Assembly: GCF_958979055.1 (NCBI RefSeq)
Contig: NC_084886.1
Span: 3,801,001 to 3,865,000, forward strand
DNA from: Alnus glutinosa
Taxonomy: Eukaryota > Streptophyta > Magnoliopsida > Fagales > Betulaceae
DNA length: 64,000 bases
Direction of reading: 5' to 3'
Shown here: positions 23,901 through 34,586 of the stretch, piece by piece
Position numbering within the stretch: position 1 is the stretch's first letter
Layout of the letters: each line of letters opens with the position of its first letter
The notes under the pieces: model-generated
The model's input: only the letters and a program-made list of their open reading frames with translations
The model's database searches: none
What the model was told of the DNA's origin: nothing
Translations under genes and position numbers: made by a program

Positions 23901-24720
23901 GACACTATATGTGACTTGTCTATGTCCCAAATAAAGTGCATATATGCTTATAGATCATATCAACGGCCATAATATGCCGCCAAAGTGCTCCATCTTATGC
24001 TTTGTTTTTCTCTTATCGATCCTAGTGGTATATATTCATGAACGTACGGTTGTTAAATGTGGCACACACGTATTTCACTTGTACTCATCCCATTAGAATG
24101 TGACGGGACAAACATTTGATTGGGGCAATAGGCCCATCAAACCTCCTTTCAGTCAATTCCCAAAATTGCATTAAAAAAAGTGTTGATGGATGGCTCCTAA
24201 ATAGTAATTTTGGGATGGGGATAGGTGCAACGAGCAATCTCGTGAAAGAGAATACGCGAGTCTTACTTGTTCGGACAAGTGTTTGGACAATTTAGATTAC
24301 GTAAAATACTTGATTGAGTATCCTCTTACATGAAACTGCTCATTACATCGTGTAATCGACAACCTCGTTGCATGGTGATTTTGAATATGTAATTTTGTGT
24401 TTAGATATATATAAAAAAGTGGAACTTTTCAGTTGCGTCATGCTAAACACACCCATGATCAAAGTCCTAAATGACAATCTTTCTTCGTGTGAATTTGCTC
24501 ATACAATTTTCTTATGGCCCACTAATCTCACCATGCTCATCAAATAGGAAGCCCTAGCTTATGCTTTCCAACGTTTGCCCCGTTGATAATTGCTAACCAT
24601 GAGGCCCATTAAAAGGCCCAAGAACAAATTCAGGGCCAAATGCTGGCCAACAATGAAGCCCATATGTTTTAGGACCCAGCCCATAAACTACCCCTTTCTT
24701 TCCAAGCAGCGAGGCGGAGA
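20960..24720. other. Intergenic, no supported gene
   Basis: No recognisable coding exon. A 27-base direct repeat (AATACTGTTTAAAGTTGTCC core) occurs at 23500-23526 and 23552-23578. Open frames around 23045-23934 overlap on both strands and match no family I know. A GT/AC repeat lies at about 21980-22000. The last few hundred bases are the promoter of the NFD6/NOXY2-like gene. Confidence 0.55.
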
Positions 24721-24756
24721 GTGGCTTCGTGTAGTGCAGTGCAGAGAAGAATAGCT

Positions 24757-27576
24757 ATGGCGGCCAACTGTACGAGACGAACCCTTCAAATCTCTTTAGC
24801 TTCTGCCAGAACCCTACTGAGCCGTACGGCATCTGCTTCATCACCTTTCGCTTCGAAGGGTTCCAAGTTGAATGGCCGGTTCTCTGTTCAGAAGCGCATG
24901 TTCTCCAGGTTACGCTTTTATCATTTTCCGTACCCAGTTGATAGTTCTTTCGAAAGTGAATGTAGAAAGAAAAACTTCACTCTGTTAGGTTGCTCAGAAA
25001 ACTGAGGAAAAAGTAAGAGAATGAGGATTTTGTTATCTTGTGTTCTTATTTCGTTTCTTTATATGGATGATTTATGAAGAAACCTGGCCAAGTTTTAAGC
25101 TTGTGGGTATGTCCCAAACATGAAAAGTTTGATAAATGATGTTTCAGTTTGATTTATTCTACTTCGTTTTCTCAGAAACCAAACGGGGGCATTAGGGTTT
25201 ATGTGGGACTCTGCCCCCCCCCCCCAATTTCCTACATTTCCATTTGATACATATAGTCTTCTTTGCGTGGTACATCATTCAATACTATTCATGGGTCTCA
25301 AATTTGGGAGCATTAATTTAGATAACCATGGAACTTGTTAACGTATTTGGGGTACCTTTTTATGTGATATTAAATATGTTGTAGCGTAAGCCTTAGAATA
25401 GTTATAATGTTGCTTTATAGGCTTCCTGTGGAATTGACTGGTGTGCAGCAGTCTTTGATGCCGTTGCACAGCGTTACTGCTTCTGCCTTGTTCGCTTCGT
25501 TGCTGTCTGTGCAAAATAACAACTGGGGCTGTCTATCTGAAGGTATAGGTTGTTTGAAACTTTTGCAGTATCATTTCATGTTGTGCTGTCAAACATCTAT
25601 GCAATTACCTCTATTTCTAATCACTTAAGGCCATTTGCTTTGTAGAAAATGGTCCACGAACTGACTGCTGATTTGCTACTATGTATATTGAATTTTACCT
25701 TGTTGATATGGATGATACTGGTTTTCCTTACAAAATAGGAGCAGGATATGTTGGACGACAGATCTGTTGATCATTTGAGGATGCCAGGAAGTATTGATTT
25801 GAAAGTGGAGAGTGGACCTTGTTTGATTTCTCACCTTTAGGGATGAAGTGTATGGCCCTTTTATTGCTTTATTTTGTGAGGAGTTCAGTTGGATGTTTCT
25901 TTCTTAGTTTTTTTGGTAAGTAAATTAAAATTTATTGAAAGCGTAAGGCGCCCCTTAGTATATTGGAAGTATACAAAAGAAAACACTTAACTAGGAATAG
26001 AAAAACAAACAAGGAAATCAACAAAGCTAATAGCCAGTGGGGACAAAAACACCACCGTCCAAAGATACAACGTATGAATAAACAAGGCTAAAATATCTTC
26101 AATGGAACTTTTCAAATCCTCGAAACATCTGAGACTTTTTTCTTTCCAAACACACCAAAAGATGCAAATAGACACTATCTTCCAAATCGCAGCACTCCTC
26201 AGCCTTCCAGGCTTCCACCAACATGCAAACAAGTCAATAACTCTTCTCGGCATAACCCAAGACATACCAAAACGATTAAAAATATTAGTCCACAAAGCGT
26301 AAGCCATATCACAGTGAAGAAGAAGATGGTCCACATATTCCCCATCTCTCTTGCAAAAGCAACATCTGTCCACAATGATGATATGCCGCTTCTTGAGATT
26401 GTCCATAGTAAGGATCTTGCTGAGGGCTGCCGACCACAAAAAAAAAAGCCGCCCTCGAAGGAGCCTAAGTCCGCCACACACTCTTCCAAGGGAAACCACT
26501 ACTATCAGAGCAAGCCAAGGATTTGAAGAAAGACTTGACTTTGAACAAACCTTTCTTGGAAGAGACCCACTAGAGCCTATCCGCACAATCTCTACTCACG
26601 TTGACTGAGTGGAACACCTGAAAAAAAAAAAGAAGCAAAGACCCACTTTCCAATCATGTGCCTCTCTCACAAAGCTCACGTTTCACTGACTAGAACAGCC
26701 CAAAACTTCCCTATTATCCACAATTGAGGCATCAACTGGAAGATAATTGGGAACATAGAGACATCACATAAAAAGTGCACCTTCTCTTTTTTGATAAGTA
26801 AATTTTAGATATATTGAAAGCATAAGGCACCCTTTAGTACACTGACACAGTTGGAATTCCTTTTACCACGTGGATGAATGTTTTGGAGAAGGGCTTAAAA
26901 ATTAATCATCAAACACATTTTGGCCTCTGGTGCTTTCTATTTTCCTATTAGTAATCTTACATAATTTTTAGAACCTTGAAATTGGCTTGTGGGTATCGAT
27001 GGATTATGGTGTTCCTTCTTTGGGAGAGGGAACAATATGTGCTTTGCGTAGATTCCTTTTATCTCATAACACATATTATGTGGAAACAAATGCTTTTGCC
27101 AAAACAAGTGGATGAGCTTGTGGGAGAACAAGGGTTAGAAACATATGGAGATAGTTGTGTTCTGTATAGTTGGAAATGTGATGTTCCCACTCTCCTTTTT
27201 ATGCTGTTAGTTTTCCAATTCCTTTGCAACTTCTAGTATCTAACTTTTCAAGATGGAGGAGGCATTATATGAACCATGTCAAAGAATCTTGTCTCCTTAG
27301 ATCATAGTGTGTAGTTGTGGCTGCATGAACTGGTTTGTAACTTGAGTTTATGTCTCCAGTCATCCCATTATTTTTTGGATTTCTATTTGCCTTTATGGAT
27401 TTCTGAAGTTGGTTGCCATTGCAAATATTTGATGTGTCTAGAACCATGTCAAACACTCATGTCTCTTTAGAGTCTTTGTTTTCTTAGTCTGTTCATTAGG
27501 ACACAAGTTGCCTTCATCTTTAGTCATTGACCTTGTAGTTTGTTTTTTCATTGCAGGATTTGCAACACCGCTATAG
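24757..27576 (+). CDS. NFD6/NOXY2-like small mitochondrial protein
   Basis: Three coding exons, 24757-24908, 25421-25542 and 27557-27576, join in frame to 97 residues. The N-terminus (MAANCTRRTLQISLASARTL) is rich in Arg, Ser and Ala, as in a mitochondrial presequence. The central QQSLMPLHSVTASAL and the end WGCLSEGFATPL match the plant NUCLEAR FUSION DEFECTIVE 6 / NONRESPONDING TO OXYLIPINS 2 family. These are short mitochondrial proteins linked to gametophyte nuclear fusion and oxylipin signalling; their biochemical role is unknown. I chose the ATG at 24757 because the open frame further upstream has no ATG. The last exon contributes only 20 coding bases (ending GFATPL). A GTGAGT at 27585 after the stop suggests a 3' UTR intron, which this family often has. 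The 2-kb second intron holds LINE fragments. Confidence 0.88.
25908..26600 (-). mobile_element. LINE (non-LTR) 3' fragment with zf-RVT domain, in the NFD6/NOXY2-like gene intron
   Basis: Read on the minus strand, 25987-26586 encodes the zinc-binding segment that follows plant LINE reverse transcriptases: CCFCKRDGEYVDHLLLHC with the Cys/His spacing, then MAYALWTNIFNRFG and FWCVWKEKSLRCFE. The 3' end is marked by TTTACTTACC followed by an A run (T run on plus at about 25908-25915). The element is truncated at its 5' end and lies antisense to the host gene inside intron 2. Confidence 0.88.
26786..26850 (-). mobile_element. Second LINE 3'-tail fragment
   Basis: About 60 bases beginning TTTTTTGATAAGTAAATT and continuing ATTGAAAGCATAAGGCACCC repeat the 3' end of the LINE at 25908-25970, in the same antisense orientation. 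This is a separate, severely 5'-truncated copy or the stub left after a later insertion. Confidence 0.7.
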
Positions 27577-27599
27577 CATGGCCGGTGAGTCCCTGTTCT

Positions 27600-28190
27600 G
27601 GGTACCAGCCAGACAAAAAGTTGGCATCAGATTTTGTTTCGTTGCATGTTTCTAATTGTGGTTGAACTTGATATTTAACTTAGAAAGAGATGGGTTCCCT
27701 TTCTCTTTGTTTTTGAGTTTATCATAGTGTGATGAAGGTGATGTGCACCTTCACCACTCTCACAGCGTTAAGAGTTTTGGAAAGAGATGGGTCTCTCCTG
27801 ATGAGTAACTCCACAATTTGCTAAAGTTCATTTTTTGGCATAATTGGTGAATCATTTTTTATGCTTGTGTCTCGGATTCATCTTCTATGGAATGTATGAA
27901 AAATGATTTTGTACCATGGGCGTGGGATACATAATCCTTATCTTCATGGACGATACCATATATCACTTTGGTGAAGAACATTTCTCATACCGATTTTATG
28001 AATAATTTAGGATTTGGATCAATGTTGATCGCTCCCTTGATTCCCCCTTTCTTCTCTTCTAATAGGATTTGGATCAAATATGGAAGGTATGAAAAATAAT
28101 AGGCATGTAGCCTTATTTATATCTTAAGATATAAATTTTCAGCGATTTTGTTGCTTGCTGCCCAACAAAAGTGAGATTTCATGGGAAAAT
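27600..28190. other. 3' region of the NFD6/NOXY2-like gene and intergenic DNA
   Basis: It probably holds 3' UTR sequence and a UTR intron starting at 27585. No coding frame was recognised. Confidence 0.5.
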
Positions 28191-28195
28191 GATAT

Positions 28196-28320
28196 TTGTA
28201 CACATACCCATTGTACACACTCACAATGGGTGTGAGATTCACGCATGTATGACTCATCCTACATGGGTCTCACATGCATGAGTTCCACAAACATTGTGAT
28301 TGTGTACAATGTGTGTACAA
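28196..28320. repeat. Foldback element, about 125 bp
   Basis: TTGTACACATACCCATTGTA at the left and the inverse of ATTGTGTACAATGTGTGTAC at the right form a long imperfect hairpin, with inner ACTCACAATG pairing to CATTGTGATT. No target duplication was identified. Confidence 0.65.
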
Positions 28321-28890
28321 GATGGATGTGTAAATAACACAACTCGAGTTCATGAAACTCACCTATCCGAGCAGGTCTTGAATAACTTGTTTACTTATTT
28401 GAGGTTCCATAGGCAAACACAGGCCTCAACACTAAAAATTAGGTCTATCTAGCTTAACTAATTTAAGGGTATAGGTTAGTCATTGAATATAGGTTTTGTT
28501 TTTATTTTTTTTTTAAGCCAATAAGGAAAATGTTAATTAGAGTAATGCTAGAAGTCTTTTTTGTGTTCTTCTAAAAATGAGGTGGTTTGTAAAATTATCA
28601 TTGGACTTGTGTTTGATCACTATTGAATTTTGATCAAATTGTGATTTTAAAAGTCATATTATTTTTTTAGGGATACAAGAGTGACACTTGAGATGCTTCT
28701 AGAATTACGCGGTTAACTAGGGAGAATGAATGATGGTTTCTAGGTACCTAAGCTATGTTAGAAATTATAATATTCTTTTCACTGGTTGGCGTATAGGTCA
28801 CATCTTTCCCTCAACTTTTTTAACAATAAGTTGCTTTAAAAAACTATTCACTCAATTAACAAAAAGGAAAATGCTAAAATTACAACCTCC

Positions 28891-28981
28891 ACCCAACTAT
28901 TGCACAACTCTAGGCATATTAGGTGGGGTCCATTGTGTGGACCCCACCCCAATGTGCCTTAGGGTTGTGCAATAGTTGGGT
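28891..28981. repeat. Foldback MITE, copy B
   Basis: ACCCAACTATTGCACAACTC is mirrored by GGGTTGTGCAATAGTTGGGT, and the centre is a perfect 11-bp stem, GGTGGGGTCCA / TGGACCCCACC, with a 5-base loop. It is the better-preserved relative of the hairpin at 7540-7630. Confidence 0.8.
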
Positions 28982-29009
28982 ATGAGTTATATGTGTATCA
29001 AGGCCCTAA

Positions 29010-30180
29010 CAAAAATATGGGTTTATCAAAATGCAAACCGAATTCAACTAAGGTCAGGATCTCTCCATTTCAAGTTTCATGATATAAATTATATTTTATG
29101 GTGGATATTGTGAGATCATTTAAAATTTGAAATAAAATGGTACCACATTTAAATGATATTGCGCCCTATATGCTCTTAGATGTAATAAAAATAAATCTTG
29201 TTCGTAGAATGGATTTTTTGCTCCATTTCAAGTAGGGCGAACAATTTCGTGTTGGCATGTTAGGTTAACTTGAATATGACTCATTTAGTTAAACCTGTCA
29301 AACTGCTCAACCTTGATACAACATAATTTAATAAGCTAGCAACACGACACGACCCCCATAGCCCGTTTAATAAACAAGTTGTGTGTGGGTCGACTTGACC
29401 TGATCTGACCCAACTCGCATAACTCGTTTAATAAACATGTATTTTGTTGACTCAACTTGCATAACCTATTTAATAAACGGGTAGTGTTAGGTTCACTACA
29501 AAAATAAATAAATAAATAAATATTTTAGCCTTTTAGCCTTTTGTTTTTAAATGTTTTTTTTAAAAATAAAAAAAATAAAAATCTAATTGATTGTTATGGG
29601 TTATGCGGGTCATCCATGAGTTAAGCGGATTGATCCCGGATTGACATATTTATTAAACGAGAAATATTTGGTTTTCATTTTTTGCCAATTTATTGTCTAT
29701 CTTTGTACAAAAAATGGACAAATCCACCATTGAATATTTGTAAATTCAATGATGAATTTACAATAGAGATGAGTAAAAGATGGGCAAGAAATAAATATGT
29801 AACATCACTCTTATTAAAACCAGTTAATTTGTATCAACTATAATTACTCAAATTCAATCATATAAAATTCTAATCTGCTAATTTTATTTCGAATTTGCAA
29901 GTTGTGTTAAAAATTACTGACCCTCATTTCAAGTCATTTCCCTTTAAATGATCATTTTCCATTCGATAATTTTTCCACCCAATGAAAGGTCATCGGACTC
30001 ATCTTTTATAGCTAGCTTTTTATTTAATAGAAATGGACCAAACGTAAAATGAAAAATCCCCAAAGCGCCTTGGCTGCTAGAGCTGCTGGTGAAGGGCTCC
30101 CCATTATTTAAATCACAAGTAAAGCAAGCTAGTGAGCCACCGGTAGATTCATTTTGGTGATTCAAAATGATTACGACATG
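29010..30180. other. Intergenic, no supported gene
   Basis: AT-rich DNA with an (AAAT)n stretch near 29504-29522. A minus-strand open frame at 29944-30219 has no recognisable family. Confidence 0.55.
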
Positions 30181-30194
30181 ACGCACCAACAAAA

Positions 30195-30280
30195 TATGAC
30201 CGTTGCCTAACGTTCCCAAAATCTAAATTTTAAAAGTTGGCTCTTTCTGCGAGCGTACTTACCGTTGCCAACGGCCACTT
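30195..30280 (+). promoter_or_regulatory. Cluster of MSA-like (AACGG core) motifs upstream of the DUF936 gene
   Basis: AACGG cores occur at 30200-30204 (minus strand), 30262-30266 (minus) and 30270-30274 (plus); the last sits in GCCAACGGCCA, 10 of 11 positions of the YCYAACGGYYA consensus. Such M-phase-specific activator elements bind three-repeat MYB factors and drive G2/M expression in plants. They lie about 310-390 bases before the start codon. Binding is inferred, not shown. Confidence 0.45.
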
Positions 30281-30585
30281 TTGCTGCGATGAAAACTCTG
30301 AAAAACTGAGAACCAAGAAGTCAATTCGTTTTTGAGCCCATCAATCTGTCAGAAAAATATTTTGGGTTTTTGGTCTTCACCTATTGCACTGAAACTTCAA
30401 TTTCATGTGATAGAATTGCAAGATCAATTTGATTTCCAGTCGAATTCATTGCACGAGCTGAATTCTTCGTTCTTGGGTAGTTCTTGGGTTTCTTGGATTA
30501 GTTCCGGTCTTTTTCCTTTCAAATCGTAGTCACTTTAGTTTCTCTGAATTCAATTTCTTGAGGTAATTCTTGGGCTCTCAAGGCC

Positions 30586-32821
30586 ATGGCAACATTGGCA
30601 CCCGGAATTCTGTTGAAGCTTCTCGATGGAATGAATACAGGGGTCAAAGCCACTAGCGAGCACCGGAACTCGCTTTTGCAGGTGACAGACATCGTCCCAG
30701 CCGATCTTGATGAGAAGAATCTCTGGCCGAAGCACGGGTTCTACATCAAAGTTTCCGATTCTTCCCACTCAATCTATGTCAGTCTTCCCTCTGAACATAA
30801 TGATTTTGTTCTCAGCAATAAAATGCAGCTAGGCCAGTTCATCTATGTCGATAGATTGGAACCAGGATCTCCGGTTCCTGTCATTAAAGGTGCGAAACCA
30901 CTTCCGGGCCGACACCCATTTGTTGGCACGCCGGAGCCGTTAATGGGTCTTAGAGAGAAAGGTGAGCCAAAGTCCAATTCGAAGCCCTCAGCTAACAGAA
31001 GGGGTTCGTGGGGAACAGGACCGAATGGGACAGATGGTGTTTCTTCTCCCTTGGTTTGCAAGCCGGTTAATTTGGACTTCGATCAGTGTACTCCGGTGAA
31101 AGATCGTGGTAGTTCTGTGAAAAATGGGAACAATAATTTTCCCATGTCTCCGATGATAAGAGGGAGGTTTGGGAAGGATGGAAATTCTAGTGCTGGTATT
31201 AGATGTTCGTTTGGGGGTGGGCTGTTGGCGAAGATGGTGGATACCAAGGCAGAAAGCCCTGCATTGCTTAGGAAAAGCTGTGCAGTCCCTTCTGCGTCCA
31301 AATTTCCTAGGAGCAGGAGTGTTTGCGAAAGAGAGCCTAAGATCCCAATAAGTCCCTTCAACCCCACTGTAGGTACATTGTTCCTCTTTGCCATTTAATT
31401 CTTCATAAATAAGCGTTGCACGACTATTTATGTTTTTCCATGGAATGTTTGTCCTATCATGTTCTGTTTTAGCCACCTTTCCAACTCCCCAATATTTCAA
31501 AAGAATTGCAGGCTTTTGCTGTCCTAATTCAAAAGATGCATCTCTATTGTTAACTTTCCACACCAGTTTGGTGAGAATGCGTTTTCTCCTTGCAGGAAAA
31601 GAAAAGTTTGACTCCTACACCACGTTCGCGGAGTGCAAGAGTGGCAGCTTCCCTCAATGTGGCTGGAGATGCCCAGAACTCCAACTGTAACATGACTACT
31701 CAATCACAACCTGAGTCCGGTAATTCAGCCTCTGAGATCAGCACCAGCCTCCACATGAACTTACCTGGAAAACTTAGCACACTGGGCAAGGTGAAATTTC
31801 CCCAGTCCTGCATTTCTTGTAGCTTTTGACTCATTTTTTTCAGCTCCATTTTTCTCACTTTTATGCTTTACAGGATGCGGTGCAGCAGCGAGAAACGGCT
31901 CAGAAGATTGCCCTTCAAGCACTGAGAGATGCCGCAGCTACTGAGACATTAGTTCGGTCTCTCAAGTATAATACCTTCCATAAACTTTCACTGTTAATTT
32001 TGCGTTGTTACTTTTGACCAACTTGTGATCTTTCTTGGTTAATTAGATTCAACTCAGCTGATATACTTGCATGGTTGATTTGGTATAGGACATTGTCAAA
32101 CTTAAGCAAATCAGCTAGGCCTGACGCTCCAGCAGCCTGTTTTGATCGGTTTCTAGAATTTCATCATCAAATTGTGCAAGCAGTGACAGACATGGTGTCC
32201 ATTCAAGCAGCTACCTCAACCTCCGAAATGGCTCAAAATACAAATGCAAAAAGGAAAGATAGCCCCACCGAAGAAGAGTCCCCAATTCTACACGAAATCA
32301 TACCCAACTCGATGGACCAAAGCCAAAATGCAGAACTAAATTTATCCAAAAGGAGAAATGCATTATACAAATCCATTGCATCCTTTCCTGAAAGAGGTGG
32401 TGGTGAGCAGAGGACAAATCTGGTGGGAAGACTCCTGAGATCAAATAGCAACCCGAAGGCATTTTTGGAAAGAAAAGGACCGTCCACCCCACTTGGAAAA
32501 CTGCCGCTTGAAGCTGTTCGTGAGAATGATGAAAATAAGAAACCATCCTCTTGCAGCCTAAGCAGTACAGTCAAATTGGGGAAGCAGATTGAAACAGAAG
32601 CTGGAAACTGGTTTATGGACTTCCTGGAGAGGGCTTTGGAAACAGGCATGAAGAAAATGAAAGGAGTGGCAGATGGGGATGCTCGGAAGGTTCCTCAATC
32701 TCTCATACTTAAAATTATTAACTGGGTGGAGGTAGAGCAGTGCGATTCTAATAAGCGACCCGTTCATCCCAAAGCTGCACAGATAGCACGGAAGTTAAGG
32801 ATCAAGATGAAGAATCCTTGA
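30586..32821 (+). CDS. DUF936 (CORD-type) microtubule-associated protein
   Basis: Four exons, 30586-31368, 31596-31790, 31874-31965 and 32089-32821, join in frame to 600 residues. The N-terminus ([20 protein letters not shown], then [20 protein letters not shown] and HSIYVSLP) is the conserved opening of DUF936. It is followed by [13 protein letters not shown] and a long basic, Ser-rich middle. The C-terminal part has [39 protein letters not shown] and a basic end. DUF936 proteins of the CORD group bind and disorder cortical or phragmoplast microtubules, shaping wall pits and cell plates; that role is inferred by family. The exon 1 donor is taken as ACT|GTAGGT, because the neighbouring GT would break the frame. 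Upstream MSA-like motifs suggest expression in dividing cells. Confidence 0.92.
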
Positions 32822-32829
32822 AAGTCACT

Positions 32830-33345
32830 AGCATATAGAATATAAGCAGTGTGTATCAAATTATCTTTGAGTGCATGTGAAAACTACTGGCAGTGTGTGT
32901 CCAAAACCATATGGAGATTCTGTTTGTGTTTGTTGAATCTCTCACGTACGTGATAGGCTGTATGACTTGAAGCATTATTGTCTAATTGATAAATTCTTTC
33001 ATTTCTCTCTGACCAATACTGGCGTTGTCATTGACATTGACTGATGTTAGGATAATCTTAAAGAAACTGCTGGTTGTCAAGGAAATTATGAGTGTTTGAA
33101 TGTGGGACCCGCAAAAGGTTGTCTGAATTTTTGTGTTATTTCGACGCCCTAATAACAGTAGTTGGGAGGCAATACAAAAAATTATTTTTCCTGTTACCAA
33201 AACAATCGCTTTTTATAAAAACACTAGTTGGGAGGCACGTACTTGATTATGTGTTTAGTAATTAATAGACGTATCCCTGATCCTCTCTTATTGATTATGA
33301 TTTTACAAACAAATGTGGCCCTGATCGGGTCATTTCAATTTTCAT
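32830..33345. other. DUF936 gene 3' UTR and spacer
   Basis: 3' UTR of the DUF936 gene, then non-coding DNA. The 12-base sequence AGTTGGGAGGCA occurs twice in direct orientation, near 33160 and 33227, close to the left edge of the gene-fragment chimera. Whether it marks a boundary is not known. Confidence 0.5.
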
Positions 33346-33350
33346 CTCAT

Positions 33351-33911
33351 CAGAAGAGGTTGCCTGCCAAAAATTGCATGTATGATACCACAAATAGCAG
33401 TAGAGGCTAAAGTTTCCACAATGCTCAAGCTTCCATCTAAATAAAAGGAATATTTACATTACTTTCAAATTCATAAAGAAATGAGGATAGCACATTTGGT
33501 CGCCGACAAGAAACTCAAAAATAAGAAACTAAAATGAAAGTAAAAAAAGAAAAAAGAAAAAGGAAAGCTTAATGTGTCAGACTGTCAGTTAATCCGTTAA
33601 TCCTTGTGCTTCCACTATTTCATCAGCAACTGAACAGAGCACTGAAGATAAAACACAGACAAGAAGAGTAGAAGCAAAGAAGATATAGGTGGTTAAGGCT
33701 AATATCCTATTACAGATGAAAAGAACATTAAATTAAGAAATGCAAAGCCTTTTGATAAAATTATGCATTCCCAACTGTAAATGTATAATAGGCATAAGAG
33801 TTCACCCGATTCTTGAATGAGGCCCTCCAACCCAATCTTGCTTGTAACACTGCGCTCTTCCTCTGACATCATTTGCAATTCCCTTGAAATGATTTTGAAG
33901 TGCTCCATTTT
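33351..33911 (-). pseudogene. Boron transporter (BOR) exons 1-3 fragment, part of a chimera
   Basis: Three exon-like pieces on the minus strand match the N-terminal end of plant BOR borate exporters. Piece 1 (33911-33806) starts with an ATG, changes frame, then reads FKGIANDVRGRAQCYKQDWV. Piece 2 (from 33706) reads ILALTTYIFFAST. Piece 3 (from 33436) reads GSLSIVETLASTAICGIIHA then FGRQPLL. Intron borders are still visible (GG|GTGAAC, AATAG|GATATT, TTTATTTAG|ATGG). The match stops at about 33351 in the middle of a transmembrane region. There is a frameshift near the start, piece 2 degenerates after 33660, and most of the roughly 700-residue protein is absent, so it is non-functional as a transporter. 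The DEK1 fragment lies directly upstream on the same strand. Confidence 0.85.
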
Positions 33912-34040
33912 CTGAAAAAAAGAAAAAATTCCCACAATTAAACATTGAAGAAAAAAAAAATAGACTTTGAAAAGATGAGAAAGATGGTTGTGAATCAACT
34001 CCAAGTTGCAGCAACAAATTGGTTACAGTAGTGCACAAAC

Positions 34041-34294
34041 CTAGAGAGTCAGGCATGGACGAGAGACAGCAAATCCAAAGGCCACAACAAGAGTAATTGC
34101 TAATGCAGCAGCACCAGCAAATGGTGGATATATTTTCAAACTGGCAACAACCCCCAATCCTAAGTCGGCAATGCAATCCCATAGAGCACAAGAAATGCAG
34201 GACTATCAAGCATTTGATTTGACAGTCATTAGGTTTGAAGTAATTTTCAGTCACGGTACATGACATGTCTATGGCAAAAGTAGAGCAAAAAAAC

Positions 34295-34327
<33 letters not shown>

Positions 34328-34472
34328 TTACTAAAAAAGAGAGTTAGAATTATGCTAACAAACAAACAGGACACTCCACACACCTGACATTCTTTCCACA
34401 TTCTGCGTGAGCATCATAGACATATAGCAGTATGCTTGGAGAACAAACTACAATTGGAGGGGAAAGAAGAAC
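34041..34472 (-). pseudogene. DEK1 (calpain) membrane-region exons fragment, part of a chimera
   Basis: Two consecutive exons on the minus strand match the end of the multi-spanning membrane region of DEFECTIVE KERNEL 1, the plant phytocalpain of about 2,150 residues that guides epidermal fate. Exon one (34472-34384) reads VLLSPPIVVCSP...YVYDAHAECGKNV. After an intron, exon two (34202-34041) reads FLVLYGIAL, then after a stop (34160-34162) and a one-base shift GVVASLKIYPPFAG and TLVVAFGFAVSRPCLTL. The exon ends in TAG where DEK1 has a Glu codon. Splice borders (GTGCAG|GTT, GTCAG|GTGT, GATAG|TCC) are kept. No protease domain is nearby. This is a captured genomic fragment, not a DEK1 gene. Confidence 0.9.
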
Positions 34473-34586
34473 CTGCACAAAAAGGGTTATACCACAATGT
34501 CAATGAATTCCAAATAGGGTATAATTTCGCATGGACCCAGAAACACATGAACCTCAAAAGCGTAGAATTTCACAACAAAACCGAAC

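Noticed and set aside
23045-23934. Several short open frames that might be a gene
   Set aside because: They overlap on both strands and contain no motif, splice pattern or homology I recognise.
33699-34401. Minus-strand open frames reading as a novel membrane protein
   Set aside because: They run through visible introns and are the wrong frame of DEK1 and BOR exon fragments.
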